A stretch of 64,000 nt of DNA, taken from assembly GCF_900089585.1 (NCBI RefSeq), contig NZ_FLRH01000004.1:1171001-1235000 (forward strand), given 5' to 3'. The translations under genes and the position numbers were made by a program. The notes beneath the pieces were generated by a model. It had not been told where the DNA came from. It did no database searches and worked only from the letters and a program-made list of their open reading frames with translations. The DNA is from Micromonospora sediminicola. GTDB taxonomy: Bacteria; Actinomycetota; Actinomycetes; Mycobacteriales; Micromonosporaceae. Each line of letters begins with the position of its first letter. Position 1 is the stretch's first letter. Below are positions 8,404 to 16,618 of the stretch, piece by piece.

Positions 8404-9177
8404 TCAGCGGCCGGTGAAGCCCGGCTTGCGCTTCTCCACGAACGCGGCCATGCCCTCGCGCCGGTCGTCGGTGGCGAACAGTGCCGCGAAGAGCTGGCTC
8501 TCCCAGGCCAGGCCGGAGGTGAGGTCCATGTCCAGACCGCCGTCGACCGCCACCTTCGCCGCGCGCAGCGCCTGCACCGGACCGGTCAGGAACGGCTTGA
8601 CGTAGGCGACGGCAGCCTCGTAGACCTCGGCGGCCGGAACGACCTTGTCGGCCAGGCCGATGCGCAGCGCCTCCTCGGCGTCGACCATCCGCCCCGTCAT
8701 GATCAGATCCTTGGCGCGGGCCGGACCGACCAGCCGGGCCAGCCGCTGGGTGCCACCGGCACCCGGGATGATGCCGAGCTTGATCTCCGGCTGGCCGAGC
8801 TTGGCGTCGGCGGCGACGATCCGCCAGTCGCAGGCCAGCGCCAGCTCGCAGCCGCCGCCGAGCGCGTACCCGGTGATCGCGGCGACGACCGGCTTGGGGA
8901 TCCGGGCGATCGCGCCCAGCGCGCTGGAGAGGTCGGCAGCCCGCTCGGCCATGTCCACGTAGGACATGTCCGCCATCTCCTTGATGTCCGCGCCGGCGGC
9001 GAAGACCTTCTCTCCGCCGTACACGATGACGGCGCGGACCTCGGCGTCGGCGGTGGCGGCCGACGCCGCGGCGCGCAACTCCTCCTGCACCTGGGTGTTG
9101 AGCGCGTTCATCGGCGGCCGCTCCAGCCGGATGGTGCCGATGCCGTCCTTCACTTCCAGCCTGACGAACTCGCCCAC
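8404..9177 (-). CDS. Enoyl-CoA hydratase/isomerase
   Basis: 257 residues, GTG start preceded by GGAAGTGAGGG. The crotonase fold is clear: the oxyanion-hole region AAGADIKEM and the two catalytic glutamates, in GGGCELALACD and GQPEIKLGIIPGAGGTQRL, both in the positions of hydratases with true crotonase activity. It probably hydrates trans-2-enoyl-CoA in beta-oxidation. It is separated by 72 bases from the ThDP enzyme downstream and may share a transcript with it. Confidence 0.93.
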   Translation of the reverse strand: MGEFVRLEVKDGIGTIRLERPPMNALNTQVQEELRAAASAATADAEVRAVIVYGGEKVFAAGADIKEMADMSYVDMAERAADLSSALGAIARIPKPVVAAITGYALGGGCELALACDWRIVAADAKLGQPEIKLGIIPGAGGTQRLARLVGPARAKDLIMTGRMVDAEEALRIGLADKVVPAAEVYEAAVAYVKPFLTGPVQALRAAKVAVDGGLDMDLTSGLAWESQLFAALFATDDRREGMAAFVEKRKPGFTGR

Positions 9178-9287
9178 GCTGCCCTCACTTCCGCTTCGAA
9201 GTAGCGTGCCAACCTTACGACCCGGATCGTTGGGGTAGACAGTGTGGTGTCGACGGCTCCGGGTCGCCGGCCACCGGGAGTGAGGCC

Positions 9288-9836
9288 ATGATCACCTACT
9301 ACGACGACCGGTCGGTCCAGGTCACGTCCACGACGGTACGGGTGGACGGGCGCAGCTACCCGCTGGCCGAGCTGACCATGGTGTGGCACCGGCGCGGCGA
9401 CCGCTCGTGGCGGGTGCTCGCCGGGCGGGGCGCGATCGGGGCGGCGCTCGCCGGCCCGCTGGTGGCCGCCCTGCTCGGCATCGGGCTGGCCGTCTGGCTG
9501 CACCGCTCCGCCGTGGTCACCATCGCGATCGTCGGCGCCTCGGTGCTCGTCGGCCTCGCCGTCGGCCCGCTCGCGGACGTGCTCTTCGAGCACCTGGACC
9601 GCTCGTACGTGCGGGGCAGCCGCCAACTGGAGATGTGGGCCCGCTGGCACGGCCGCCCGGTGCGACTGCTGCGCACCGGCGACGCGCTGCGCTTCGGGCA
9701 GATCTACCGCGCGGTGCAGCGGGCCATGGAGCACGTGCCCGCCGGCCCTGGCCGGACCGCTCCCGGCCGGACCGCGACCGGTCAGAACGTGATCGGCTCG
9801 TCCGGCAGCAGCCCGAGACCGCGCAGCAGACCGTAG
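9288..9836 (+). CDS. DUF6232-family membrane protein, copy 1
   Basis: 182 residues, ATG start. The family pattern is ITYYDDRSVQVTSTTVRVDG at the N-terminus, WHRRG, two membrane segments (about 49-68 and 73-95), LDRSYVRGSRQLEMWARWHG and a C-terminal LRFGQIYRAVQRAMEH. The last 55 bases overlap the 3' end of the convergent SnoaL-like gene and encode a low-complexity tail absent from the paralogue at 10349. The function is unknown. Confidence 0.85.
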   Translation: MITYYDDRSVQVTSTTVRVDGRSYPLAELTMVWHRRGDRSWRVLAGRGAIGAALAGPLVAALLGIGLAVWLHRSAVVTIAIVGASVLVGLAVGPLADVLFEHLDRSYVRGSRQLEMWARWHGRPVRLLRTGDALRFGQIYRAVQRAMEHVPAGPGRTAPGRTATGQNVIGSSGSSPRPRSRP

Positions 9837-10192
9837 GTGTCCTGCTCGCCCCAGAACTGCACGATCCGCCCGCCGGCCAGCCGGTATATCTTGCAGGCGC
9901 TCTGCACCGTGGTCGCCCCGGTCGCGTCCCGCCGGTAGGTCTGCGCCAACGACACCGCCACCCGGTCCTCCGCCGCGAAGATCTCCAGGATCTCCTGGTC
10001 GAGCACGGTCAGGCCGGGCGAGGAGACGGCCGCCTCGGCATACCGCCGGCCGCGCACGCGGGTGCCCGATCCGTAGATCTGCACGTCCTCGTGCACCACC
10101 TCGGCCAACTCGGCGAGGTCCTTGGTGACGAACGTGCGCAGGTAACGCCGCACCACCTCGACGTTGCGCGCCCGCTCGTCGCGATCCGTCAT
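9782..10192 (-). CDS. SnoaL/NTF2-like protein
   Basis: 136 residues from the ATG at 10192 (MTDRDERARNVEVVRRYLRT). The cone-shaped NTF2-like fold is suggested by the helical N-terminus and the pattern LAELAEVVHEDVQIYGSGTR ... VQSACKIYRLAGGRIVQFW. Such proteins are ketosteroid-isomerase-like enzymes or polyketide cyclases, or lack activity. No adjacent partner indicates a substrate. Confidence 0.8.
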   Translation of the reverse strand: MTDRDERARNVEVVRRYLRTFVTKDLAELAEVVHEDVQIYGSGTRVRGRRYAEAAVSSPGLTVLDQEILEIFAAEDRVAVSLAQTYRRDATGATTVQSACKIYRLAGGRIVQFWGEQDTYGLLRGLGLLPDEPITF

Positions 10193-10241
10193 GCCCGGCA
10201 CGCTAACGCTTCGACATCCTCCCCGCTCGCCCCATCCCTCT

Positions 10242-10318
10242 TGATCCACTCCACTTCGCCGAGGTGGCGTGAACGGACCCGCTCCGATACCGCCACTTCA
10301 GCGAGATCGAGTCGATCA
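10242..10318. repeat. Long imperfect palindrome (REP-like)
   Basis: Arms of about 27 bases (10242-10269 and 10291-10318) match at roughly 21 positions after reverse complementing, with GATC near both tips, and enclose a 21-base loop. It sits in the 156-base spacer between the SnoaL-like gene and the second DUF6232 gene. The size and GATC tips resemble the other palindromes in this window. Confidence 0.7.
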
Positions 10319-10348
10319 CGAGTGCGGACCGGACGGTTACGCTGATTT

Positions 10349-10831
10349 ATGACCCTCTATTACCGGGACGACGCGGTACAGGTCACCTCGGAGGCCATCC
10401 ACGCTGGTGGACAGGTGGTCGCGCTCGCCGACGTCACGTACGTCTGGCACGCCCGCGGCGCGACCACGCTGGCGGTCCGGGGCCGGGTGCTCGGGCGCGG
10501 GGTGCTGGTCCTGCTGCTCTCGCTGCCCCCGTTGGTGGCGCTGGTCTGCGTGCTCTCGCTGGCATGGGCGGCGCAGGACCGGGGCGAGTGGCAGCTGGCC
10601 CTGATCATCCTGGCCGCGTTCGTGGTCGGCGGCCTGGCGCTCACCCCGTTCCTGGAGGTGCCGCTCGGCTGGCTGGACCGTTCCTACGAGCGGGGCAACC
10701 GGGTGCACGAACTGTGGGTGCAGCACCACGGCCGGGAGTCGATGCTGGTGCGTACGCCGGACGCGCTACGGTTCGGGCAGATCTACCGGGCCGTGCAGCG
10801 CGCCGTCGAACAGCAGGGAGACCGACGATGA
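10349..10831 (+). CDS. DUF6232-family membrane protein, copy 2
   Basis: 160 residues, ATG start. Paralogue of the gene at 9288: TLYYRDDAVQVTSEAIHAGG, VWHARG, two membrane helices, LDRSYERGNRVHELWVQHHG and LRFGQIYRAVQRAVEQ align along the whole length. Its stop overlaps the next ATG (ATGA), so it is coupled to a DoxX-like gene. The function is unknown. Confidence 0.85.
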   Translation: MTLYYRDDAVQVTSEAIHAGGQVVALADVTYVWHARGATTLAVRGRVLGRGVLVLLLSLPPLVALVCVLSLAWAAQDRGEWQLALIILAAFVVGGLALTPFLEVPLGWLDRSYERGNRVHELWVQHHGRESMLVRTPDALRFGQIYRAVQRAVEQQGDRR

Positions 10832-11193
10832 CCCACCGTCGCGGCGAGGCCGTCGCGCTCGCCGGGCTGCTCGCCGCCGCGGGCGTCACGCACTTCGCCC
10901 GCCCCGGCTTCTACGACCCGATCGTGCCGCGCGCCCTGCCCGGGCCGGCCCGCTTCTGGACGTACGCCTCCGGGGTGGCCGAGCTGGCCGTGGCGGCGGC
11001 GGTGGCGCATCCGGCCACCCGGCGGCGCGGCGGGCTGGCCGCGGCGGCCCTGTTCGCCGCGGTGCTGCCGGCGAACGCGCAGATGGCCTGGGACTGGCGG
11101 CGACGCCGGCCGGCGCAGCGGGCGATCGCCTACGGCCGGGTGCCGATGCAGGCGCCGCTGATCTGGTGGGCGCTGCGGGTCGCCCGGTCATAA
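10828..11193 (+). CDS. DoxX-like small membrane protein
   Basis: 121 residues, ATG overlapping the previous stop. It has four hydrophobic segments and the DoxX-type pattern VTHFARPGFYDPIVPRALPG followed by WTYASGVAELAVAAAV. DoxX-like proteins are four-helix membrane proteins linked to redox homeostasis. The exact role is unknown. Confidence 0.8.
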   Translation: MTHRRGEAVALAGLLAAAGVTHFARPGFYDPIVPRALPGPARFWTYASGVAELAVAAAVAHPATRRRGGLAAAALFAAVLPANAQMAWDWRRRRPAQRAIAYGRVPMQAPLIWWALRVARS

Positions 11194-11288
11194 CACAGCG
11201 GTTATTGACCAACCGGGGTGTTACCCCCGGCCGCCGACCCTGCTCTCCTGAGTGGACATTCATGTCCATCGCTCAGCAGGAGGGTGCC

Positions 11289-12200
11289 ATGTTGCGGAGA
11301 CTCACCGTCGCGGTCGCGGCGGCGCTCAGCCTGACGCTGCCGGCGAGCGGCGTCCACGCCGCCGGCGCGGCGTCGGCCGACCCGTCCGCGCCCGGCCCGT
11401 ACGCGGCCGGCTACGTCGACGCCACCGTCAGCGCGTCCGGCCGCTCCTTCTCGGCCCGGATCACCTACCCGGCCACCGCCGCCGGCAAGGGTCAGCCGGT
11501 CGCCGCCGGCCGGTTCCCGGCGATCGCGTTCGGCCACGGCTTCCTCCAGTCGGTGTCGAAGTACTCCTCGACGCTGTCCCACCTGTCGACCTGGGGGTTC
11601 ATCGTCGTCGCCCCGACCTCGCAGGGCAGCCTGTCGCCCAGCCACAGCGCCTTCGCCGACGACCTGAACGCGGCCCTGACCTGGACCGTGGCCCAGGACA
11701 CCACGGCCGGCTCCCGGTTCGCCGGGCACGTCGCCGTCGACCGGCTGGGCCTGTCCGGGCACTCCATGGGCGGCGGGGCGAGCATCCTGGCCGCCGCCCG
11801 CAACCCGCGCGTCGTGACGGTGGCGAACCTGGCCGCCGCCGAGACCAATCCCTCCGCCGTGTCGGCCGCGGCCGGCGTCACCGTCCCGGTGCAGCTGATC
11901 GCCGGCGAACGCGACGGCATCGCGCCACCGGCCGACCACCAGCGCCCGATCTACGCCGCCAAGCCACCGACCAAGCAGCTCCGGACCGTCAGGGGCGGCT
12001 CGCACTGCGGCTTCATGGACAGCGGTTCGCTCTTCTGCGACAGCGGCTCGATCAGCCGGACGGTCCAGCTCCAGCTGACCCGACGGCTGCTCACCGAGTG
12101 GTTCCTGCGCCACCTGGCCGGCGACGCCGCCTACGACGACGCGGTCTGGGGCACCCCGGCCCAAACCGATCCGCAGGTGGTCTTCGAGGGCGTGCGCTGA
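11289..12200 (+). CDS. Secreted alpha/beta-hydrolase (polyester-hydrolase/chlorophyllase-like)
   Basis: 303 residues; the ATG at 11289 is preceded by AGGAGGG. Signal peptide at about 1-26 (LSLTLPASGVHAAGA). Catalytic features: the oxyanion-hole segment AIAFGHGFLQS, the nucleophile elbow GHSMGGGAS, the acid in LIAGERDGIAPP, and the histidine in VRGGSHCGFMD. A nearby cysteine (SLFCDSG) may form a disulfide next to the catalytic histidine. The GHSMGGG elbow and the His/Cys-rich C-terminal loop recall cutinase/PETase-type polyester hydrolases and bacterial dienelactone-hydrolase relatives. Activity on polymers is inference only. Confidence 0.85.
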   Translation: MLRRLTVAVAAALSLTLPASGVHAAGAASADPSAPGPYAAGYVDATVSASGRSFSARITYPATAAGKGQPVAAGRFPAIAFGHGFLQSVSKYSSTLSHLSTWGFIVVAPTSQGSLSPSHSAFADDLNAALTWTVAQDTTAGSRFAGHVAVDRLGLSGHSMGGGASILAAARNPRVVTVANLAAAETNPSAVSAAAGVTVPVQLIAGERDGIAPPADHQRPIYAAKPPTKQLRTVRGGSHCGFMDSGSLFCDSGSISRTVQLQLTRRLLTEWFLRHLAGDAAYDDAVWGTPAQTDPQVVFEGVR

Positions 12201-12208
12201 GCGACCGG

Positions 12209-12234
12209 GCCGGGGCGGGCGGTCCCGCCCCGGC
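12209..12234. terminator. Bidirectional terminator
   Basis: Perfect 11-bp stem GCCGGGGCGGG / CCCGCCCCGGC with a CGGT loop. It fills the whole gap between two convergent genes. Confidence 0.85.
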
Positions 12235-13818
12235 TCAGGCCAGCGGCAGCGTGGTGGCGATCGGCCAGGCCAGCAGCACCGCGCCGACCAGCGCCGGCAG
12301 CCACCACGGCGCGCCCCGCCGGCGCAGCACCCCCGCCCAGGCCGCCTGCCAGGCCACCAGCGCCGCGAAGAGCGGCACCACCAGCAGCACGAACCCGGGG
12401 GCCAGGCCGGTCACCGCGGCCACGGCCAGGACCACCACGCCGAGCCCGCCGACCACCGCGTACCGGCCGCCCCGGCCGTCGGCGACCAGCTCGGCGCCGA
12501 GCAGGAAGGCCAGGCAGCAGAGCAGCACCACCGGCAGCAGCCACCAGCGGGCGCCGACCGGCGTGGCCGAGGTGAACCCGAGGTGCAGCGGCAGCGCGAC
12601 GGCGAGCACCGCGTACCCGACGAGCGCCGCGGCCACCCCGACGGCTCGCCCCGCCCGGCCGACGGCCCGGGTCGCCGGGCGCAACCAGCGCTGGGCCGCC
12701 ACCAGCAGCCCGCCGGTGAGCAGCAGGAACACGGCGACATGCCCACCCACCGCGAGCGGCAGCCGGGCGGTCGGCAGCGGGGCGGCGAGCACCGCACCGA
12801 GCCCGGCCGCCCCCACCGCCACGACGAGCCACCGGCCCGGCCACGCGGCGCCCGGGCGCGCGGCCCCGGGCGCGACCGGGGCGGCCGGGCGCGCGACCCC
12901 GGGGGCGATCGGAGCGGGCGGGCGCGCGACCCCGGGGGCGATCGGAGCGGGCGGGCCGGCGGTCACCGGGGCCGGCGGGCGGCGCAGCAGCACCGCGGCC
13001 AGCGGCACGAAGCCCAGCCCCAGGCCGAGCAGGAGCAGGCCGGCGCCGGCCAGACGGGTCAGCGGCGCGGGTGGCGGGCCACCCGGACGGCCGGGGATCG
13101 CGGCCACCACCGCGGCGTGGGTGCGCGGCGCGAAGAGCACCGAGATGTGTTCGGTGCCGGGCGCCACCACCCGCTGCCGCGATCCCGGCGGGCCGCCGCG
13201 TGCCGTCTGGTCGGCGGCGCGGCGGAAGTCGGGGAACTCCAGCCCGCCGACCACCAGCGTCAGGTTGCCCGACCAGCCCGCCGGCACGTCCCCGGCGTCG
13301 GGCAGCGAGATCGCCACGGTGCGGGCGAGTTCCGGGTGGTCGACCGCGTAGCGGGTGACCGCGCCGGCGCCCATCGAGTGTCCGACCAGGACGACCCGGT
13401 CCGGGTCCACGCCGGGCCGGCTCCGCAGCCACCCGACGGCGACGTCCAGGTCGTGCCGCAGGAGCGCCCGCGCCCGCTGGTCGTCCCGGCCCGCGCCGGG
13501 CAGCCGGGACGGGTTGGCGCCGTGCCCGGCGAAATCGAGCAGCACGGCGACCCCGCCGTGCCGGGCCACCGAGTCGGCCAGCGGCCGCATCAGCCGGGCC
13601 GAGCCGGCGAACCCGTGCGCGATCACCACCCCGGGCCGGGGGCCGTCGTCCCCGCCGGCCGCCCGGACCTCGGTGAGCGGCACCCCGGCGACGGTCGCCC
13701 GCCGGGTGTCCAGGCCGGCGTCCGCGCGGACCAGCAGCAGAGCGCCGAGGACGACGGTGAGCAGCGCGACCGCGCCGAACGCGAGGAGACGCCGCGGAGC
13801 CGGGCCGGGGTCGGGCAT
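12235..13818 (-). CDS. Membrane-fused alpha/beta-hydrolase
   Basis: 527 residues, ATG start. An N-terminal membrane helix (about 10-29) precedes an extracytoplasmic alpha/beta-hydrolase domain with PGVVIAHGFAGSARLM, the elbow VLVGHSMGAGAV and a candidate histidine in APGTEHISVLF. After about residue 265 the protein becomes a multi-helix membrane domain of roughly seven segments. A Pro/Ala-rich linker made of three 11-residue repeats (PAPIAPGVARP type, 33-bp DNA repeats) separates two membrane parts. This architecture recurs in actinobacteria, but the substrate is unknown. Confidence 0.8.
   Translation of the reverse strand: MPDPGPAPRRLLAFGAVALLTVVLGALLLVRADAGLDTRRATVAGVPLTEVRAAGGDDGPRPGVVIAHGFAGSARLMRPLADSVARHGGVAVLLDFAGHGANPSRLPGAGRDDQRARALLRHDLDVAVGWLRSRPGVDPDRVVLVGHSMGAGAVTRYAVDHPELARTVAISLPDAGDVPAGWSGNLTLVVGGLEFPDFRRAADQTARGGPPGSRQRVVAPGTEHISVLFAPRTHAAVVAAIPGRPGGPPPAPLTRLAGAGLLLLGLGLGFVPLAAVLLRRPPAPVTAGPPAPIAPGVARPPAPIAPGVARPAAPVAPGAARPGAAWPGRWLVVAVGAAGLGAVLAAPLPTARLPLAVGGHVAVFLLLTGGLLVAAQRWLRPATRAVGRAGRAVGVAAALVGYAVLAVALPLHLGFTSATPVGARWWLLPVVLLCCLAFLLGAELVADGRGGRYAVVGGLGVVVLAVAAVTGLAPGFVLLVVPLFAALVAWQAAWAGVLRRRGAPWWLPALVGAVLLAWPIATTLPLA
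12854..12952. repeat. Three 33-bp tandem repeats inside a coding region
   Basis: Two identical 33-bp units (12887-12919 and 12920-12952) and one diverged unit (12854-12886), in frame. They encode 11-residue Pro/Ala repeats in the linker of the membrane hydrolase. Identity of the two units suggests recent expansion by slippage. Confidence 0.9.
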
Positions 13819-13924
13819 GCCGGCACCCTACGCGTCCCGGGCCCCGGCCGGGAGGGGCCGGCGTGACGTGCGCCGCTCCGTCCTCACCCGGCGTGACTGG
13901 CCGGGGCGACGCACACTGGTCGGC

Positions 13925-14686
13925 ATGGCGATCCCACTTCCCCGGCCCGGCGCCGTCGTCGGCCTCACCCGCTCCGCCCTCGACCAGGCGCTCGGTTCGG
14001 CCGCCGCGTTCGCCGCCGTACCCGCCCGTGCCTTCGCCGTGCTCGACGAGGTGGAGGCGCTGGTGCGCCGGATCAACGGCGTGGTCGACCGGATCGAGGG
14101 GACGCTCGACCGGACCGACCGGGTGCTCACCGACGCCGAGGCCGCGGTGCGCGAGGTGGGCGTCATCAGCGCCGCCGCGACCGGGGCGATCGACACCGCG
14201 ACCGAGGTGGCCGCCGCGGCCGCCGTGGTGGTCGGCGAGGCCGAGCGGGTCTCCGCCGCGGCAGCGACCGTGGTGGGCGAGGCCGACCGGGTGGCCCGGG
14301 CGGCGGCCGTCGTGGTGGCCGAGGCGGACACGGTGGCGGGCCGGGCGGCCGGCACGGTGGCCACCGCCGAGCAGGCCGCCGGCACCGCGACCGAGCTGCT
14401 CGCGGCGTACGAGTCGACGCTGCGCCGCGCGGCCCCGATGGCGGCCCGCTTCGTGGAGCAGCTCAGCCCGGAGGAGGTGACCGCCGCGATCCGGCTGGTC
14501 GACGAGCTGCCGAAGCTCAAGGAGCACCTCACCTCGGACGTGCTGCCGATCCTGGCCACGCTGGACCGGGTCGGCCCGGACCTGCACGACCTGCTCGACG
14601 TCACCCGTGACCTCAAGCTCGCGGTGGCCGGCATCCCCGGGCTCGGCATGCTGCGCCGGCGCGGCGAGCGCGCCGAGGGGGCGTAA
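13925..14686 (+). CDS. Helical-repeat protein of unknown function
   Basis: 253 residues, ATG start. It has no signal peptide. The N-terminus has a hydrophobic or amphipathic stretch. Residues about 40-165 form continuous heptads (VEALVRRINGVVDRIEGTLD), then four Ala-rich repeats of about 14 residues of the type AAVVVGEAERVSAA. A more regular C-terminal domain follows (LSPEEVTAAIRLVDELPKLK). It resembles long coiled coils of chemoreceptor signalling regions but lacks their hairpin tip. Similar actinobacterial proteins are uncharacterised. Confidence 0.75.
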   Translation: MAIPLPRPGAVVGLTRSALDQALGSAAAFAAVPARAFAVLDEVEALVRRINGVVDRIEGTLDRTDRVLTDAEAAVREVGVISAAATGAIDTATEVAAAAAVVVGEAERVSAAAATVVGEADRVARAAAVVVAEADTVAGRAAGTVATAEQAAGTATELLAAYESTLRRAAPMAARFVEQLSPEEVTAAIRLVDELPKLKEHLTSDVLPILATLDRVGPDLHDLLDVTRDLKLAVAGIPGLGMLRRRGERAEGA

Positions 14687-14739
14687 GGAAGGGCCCCCTC
14701 TTAACGCCTGCGGTAGTGGAAGGGGCCCTTGTTAACGCC
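14687..14739. repeat. Paired GGAAGGGSCCC...TTAACGCC intergenic repeat
   Basis: Two 22-base direct copies (14687-14708 and 14718-14739), each with a GGGCCC palindrome and ending TTAACGCC, are separated by TGCGGTAGT. The second copy contains the ribokinase stop codon (TAA, 14732-14734, minus strand). The pattern looks like a dispersed Micromonospora-type intergenic repeat. Confidence 0.7.
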
Positions 14740-15628
14740 CGGCGAACAGCGCGTCGATCTCCGCGCGGTGCGGCAGCGCCACCGAGGCGCCGAGCTTGCG
14801 GACACAGGCCGCCCCGGCCGCGGCCGCCCACCGCACGGCCTCGACCAGGTCCCGCCCCTCGCCCCAGGCGACGGCGAGCGCGGCCGTGAACGCGTCCCCG
14901 GCGGCGGTGGAGTCGACCACCTCCACCGGCACCGCCGGCACGTGCACCGCCGGGCGGTCCCGGTCGACGTACCACGCGCCGTCGCCGCCGAGCGTGAGCA
15001 CCGCCCGGGGCACCAGGTCGAGCAGCGCGGCCGGCGCGTCCCGGCCCCGACCGGTCAGCGCCTGCGCCTCGGGCTCGTTGACCACCAGCAGGTCGGTCGC
15101 GGCCAGCAGGTCGGCCGGCAGCGGCCGGGCCGGCGCGGCGTTGAGCACCACCCGGGTGCCGGCGGCACGGGCCGCGAGCGCCGCCTCGGTCACCGTCTCG
15201 ACCGGCACCTCGAGCTGCGCGACCAGCACGTCCGCCTCGCGTACGGCGGTCAGCTCGTCCTCGGTCGGCGCGGTGAACGCCTCGTTCGCGCCGGGGGTGA
15301 CCAGGATGGCGTTCTCCCCCGCGCCGCCGACCATGACCAGGGCGACGCCGGACGGGCCGTACATCACCCGCAGGTGACCGGTGTCCACGCCGGCCGCGGT
15401 CATCCGGGCCCGAAGGGTGACCCCGAACGCGTCCGACCCGATCGCGCCCAGGAAGACGCAGGACGCGCCGGCGCGCACGGCGGCCACCGCCTGGTTTGCG
15501 CCCTTGCCGCCGGGCAGCATGACGAACTCGCTGCCGAGCACGGTCTCGCCCGGCCGGGGCAGCGCGGCGGCGGTGCCGACCAGGTCCATGTTGGCGCTGC
15601 CGACGACGGCGATCCGGGTCTGCTGCAC
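14732..15628 (-). CDS. rbsK: Ribokinase-like PfkB-family sugar kinase
   Basis: 298 residues, GTG at 15628. PfkB signatures: N-terminal GSANMDLVGTAAALPRPGET and PGGKGANQAVAAVRAG (sugar-binding), and C-terminal VEVVDSTAAGDAFTAALAVA with the catalytic aspartate of the DSTAAGDAF loop. It should phosphorylate ribose at O5. It starts 18 bases after an ABC ATPase gene with the same orientation. No ribose transporter (rbsABC) is adjacent, so substrate assignment rests on family likeness only. Confidence 0.9.
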   Translation of the reverse strand: MQQTRIAVVGSANMDLVGTAAALPRPGETVLGSEFVMLPGGKGANQAVAAVRAGASCVFLGAIGSDAFGVTLRARMTAAGVDTGHLRVMYGPSGVALVMVGGAGENAILVTPGANEAFTAPTEDELTAVREADVLVAQLEVPVETVTEAALAARAAGTRVVLNAAPARPLPADLLAATDLLVVNEPEAQALTGRGRDAPAALLDLVPRAVLTLGGDGAWYVDRDRPAVHVPAVPVEVVDSTAAGDAFTAALAVAWGEGRDLVEAVRWAAAAGAACVRKLGASVALPHRAEIDALFAGR

Positions 15629-15645
15629 GACGGGGTCCCGTCCGC

Positions 15646-16485
15646 TCAGGCGGCGCGCGCGGTCCAGCGGTCGCCGGACCGCGAGACGACCAGCGGCAGG
15701 CCGAAGGTCTTCGACAGGTTGTCGGCGGTGAGCACGTCGGCGAGCAGACCCTGCGCCACCACCGTGCCCTCGCGCAGCAGCAAGGCGTGCGTGAAGCCCG
15801 GCGGGATCTCCTCGACGTGGTGGGTGACCAGGACCATGGCCGGCGCGTCCGGGTCGTACGCCAGCTCGGCGAGCCGGGCGACCAGGTCCTCCCGCCCGCC
15901 CAGGTCGAGCCCGGCGGCGGGCTCGTCCAGCAGCAGCAACTCCGGGTCGGTCATCAGCGCGCGGGCGATCTGCACGCGCTTGCGCTCGCCCTCGGAGAGC
16001 GTGCCGTAGGCGCGGTCGGCGAGGTGGCCGACGCCGAGCTGGCTCAGCAGCGCGGCGGCGCGCGCCTCGTCGGTGCGGTCGTAGCTCTCCCGCCAGCGAC
16101 CGACCACCGACCAGGCGGCGGTCACGACCACGTCGACGACCCGCTCCTCGGCGGGGATCCGCTCGGCGAGGGTGGCGGTGGAGAGGCCGATCCGGGTCCG
16201 CAGCTCGTTGACGTCGGTGCGGCCGATGCGCTCGCCGAGCACGTGCGCGACGCCGCTGCTCGGGTGCAGCCGGCCGGCGGCCAGGTTGAGCAGGGTGGTC
16301 TTGCCGGCGCCGTTCGGGCCGAGCAGCACCCATCGTTCGTCCAGCTCGACCCGCCAGTCGACGTCGTGCACCAGCGCGGTGCCGGAGCGCGTCACGCCCA
16401 CCCCGTCGAGGCTGACCACCAGATCCGCGTCCACGGTCGAGGGGGCGGGGGCGCCCGGGGCGCCGGGGATCAGGTCACCAGTCAC
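15646..16485 (-). CDS. Stand-alone ABC transporter ATP-binding protein
   Basis: About 279 residues from the GTG at 16485; a TTG at 16497 is an alternative. Walker A GPNGAGKTT, signature LSEGERKRVQIARALM, Walker B LLLLDEPAAGLDLGG and the H-loop VLVTHHVEEIPP are all present. HHVEEIP and the GRTDVNELRTRIGL region resemble the ModF/YlmA-type soluble ATPases that have no cognate permease. It lies directly upstream of rbsK and divergent from another ABC system. The role is unknown. Confidence 0.88.
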   Translation of the reverse strand: MTGDLIPGAPGAPAPSTVDADLVVSLDGVGVTRSGTALVHDVDWRVELDERWVLLGPNGAGKTTLLNLAAGRLHPSSGVAHVLGERIGRTDVNELRTRIGLSTATLAERIPAEERVVDVVVTAAWSVVGRWRESYDRTDEARAAALLSQLGVGHLADRAYGTLSEGERKRVQIARALMTDPELLLLDEPAAGLDLGGREDLVARLAELAYDPDAPAMVLVTHHVEEIPPGFTHALLLREGTVVAQGLLADVLTADNLSKTFGLPLVVSRSGDRWTARAA

Positions 16486-16618
16486 CGCCCCATCCAATCA
16501 CGCACCCGGCCCGGCGCCCCCCACGGGCGGGGCCGCCGCCATAGGGTGGGGCGCCGTGTCGTTGGTCACCGCATCCGGAAGGACGGCCCATGCCCCACCC
16601 CTGCCGGGAGGCACGCGG

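Noticed and set aside
12131..14587. Very long open frame on the minus strand (over 800 codons)
   Set aside because: It spans two convincing genes and is Arg/Gly/Pro-rich without motifs, a GC-rich shadow frame.
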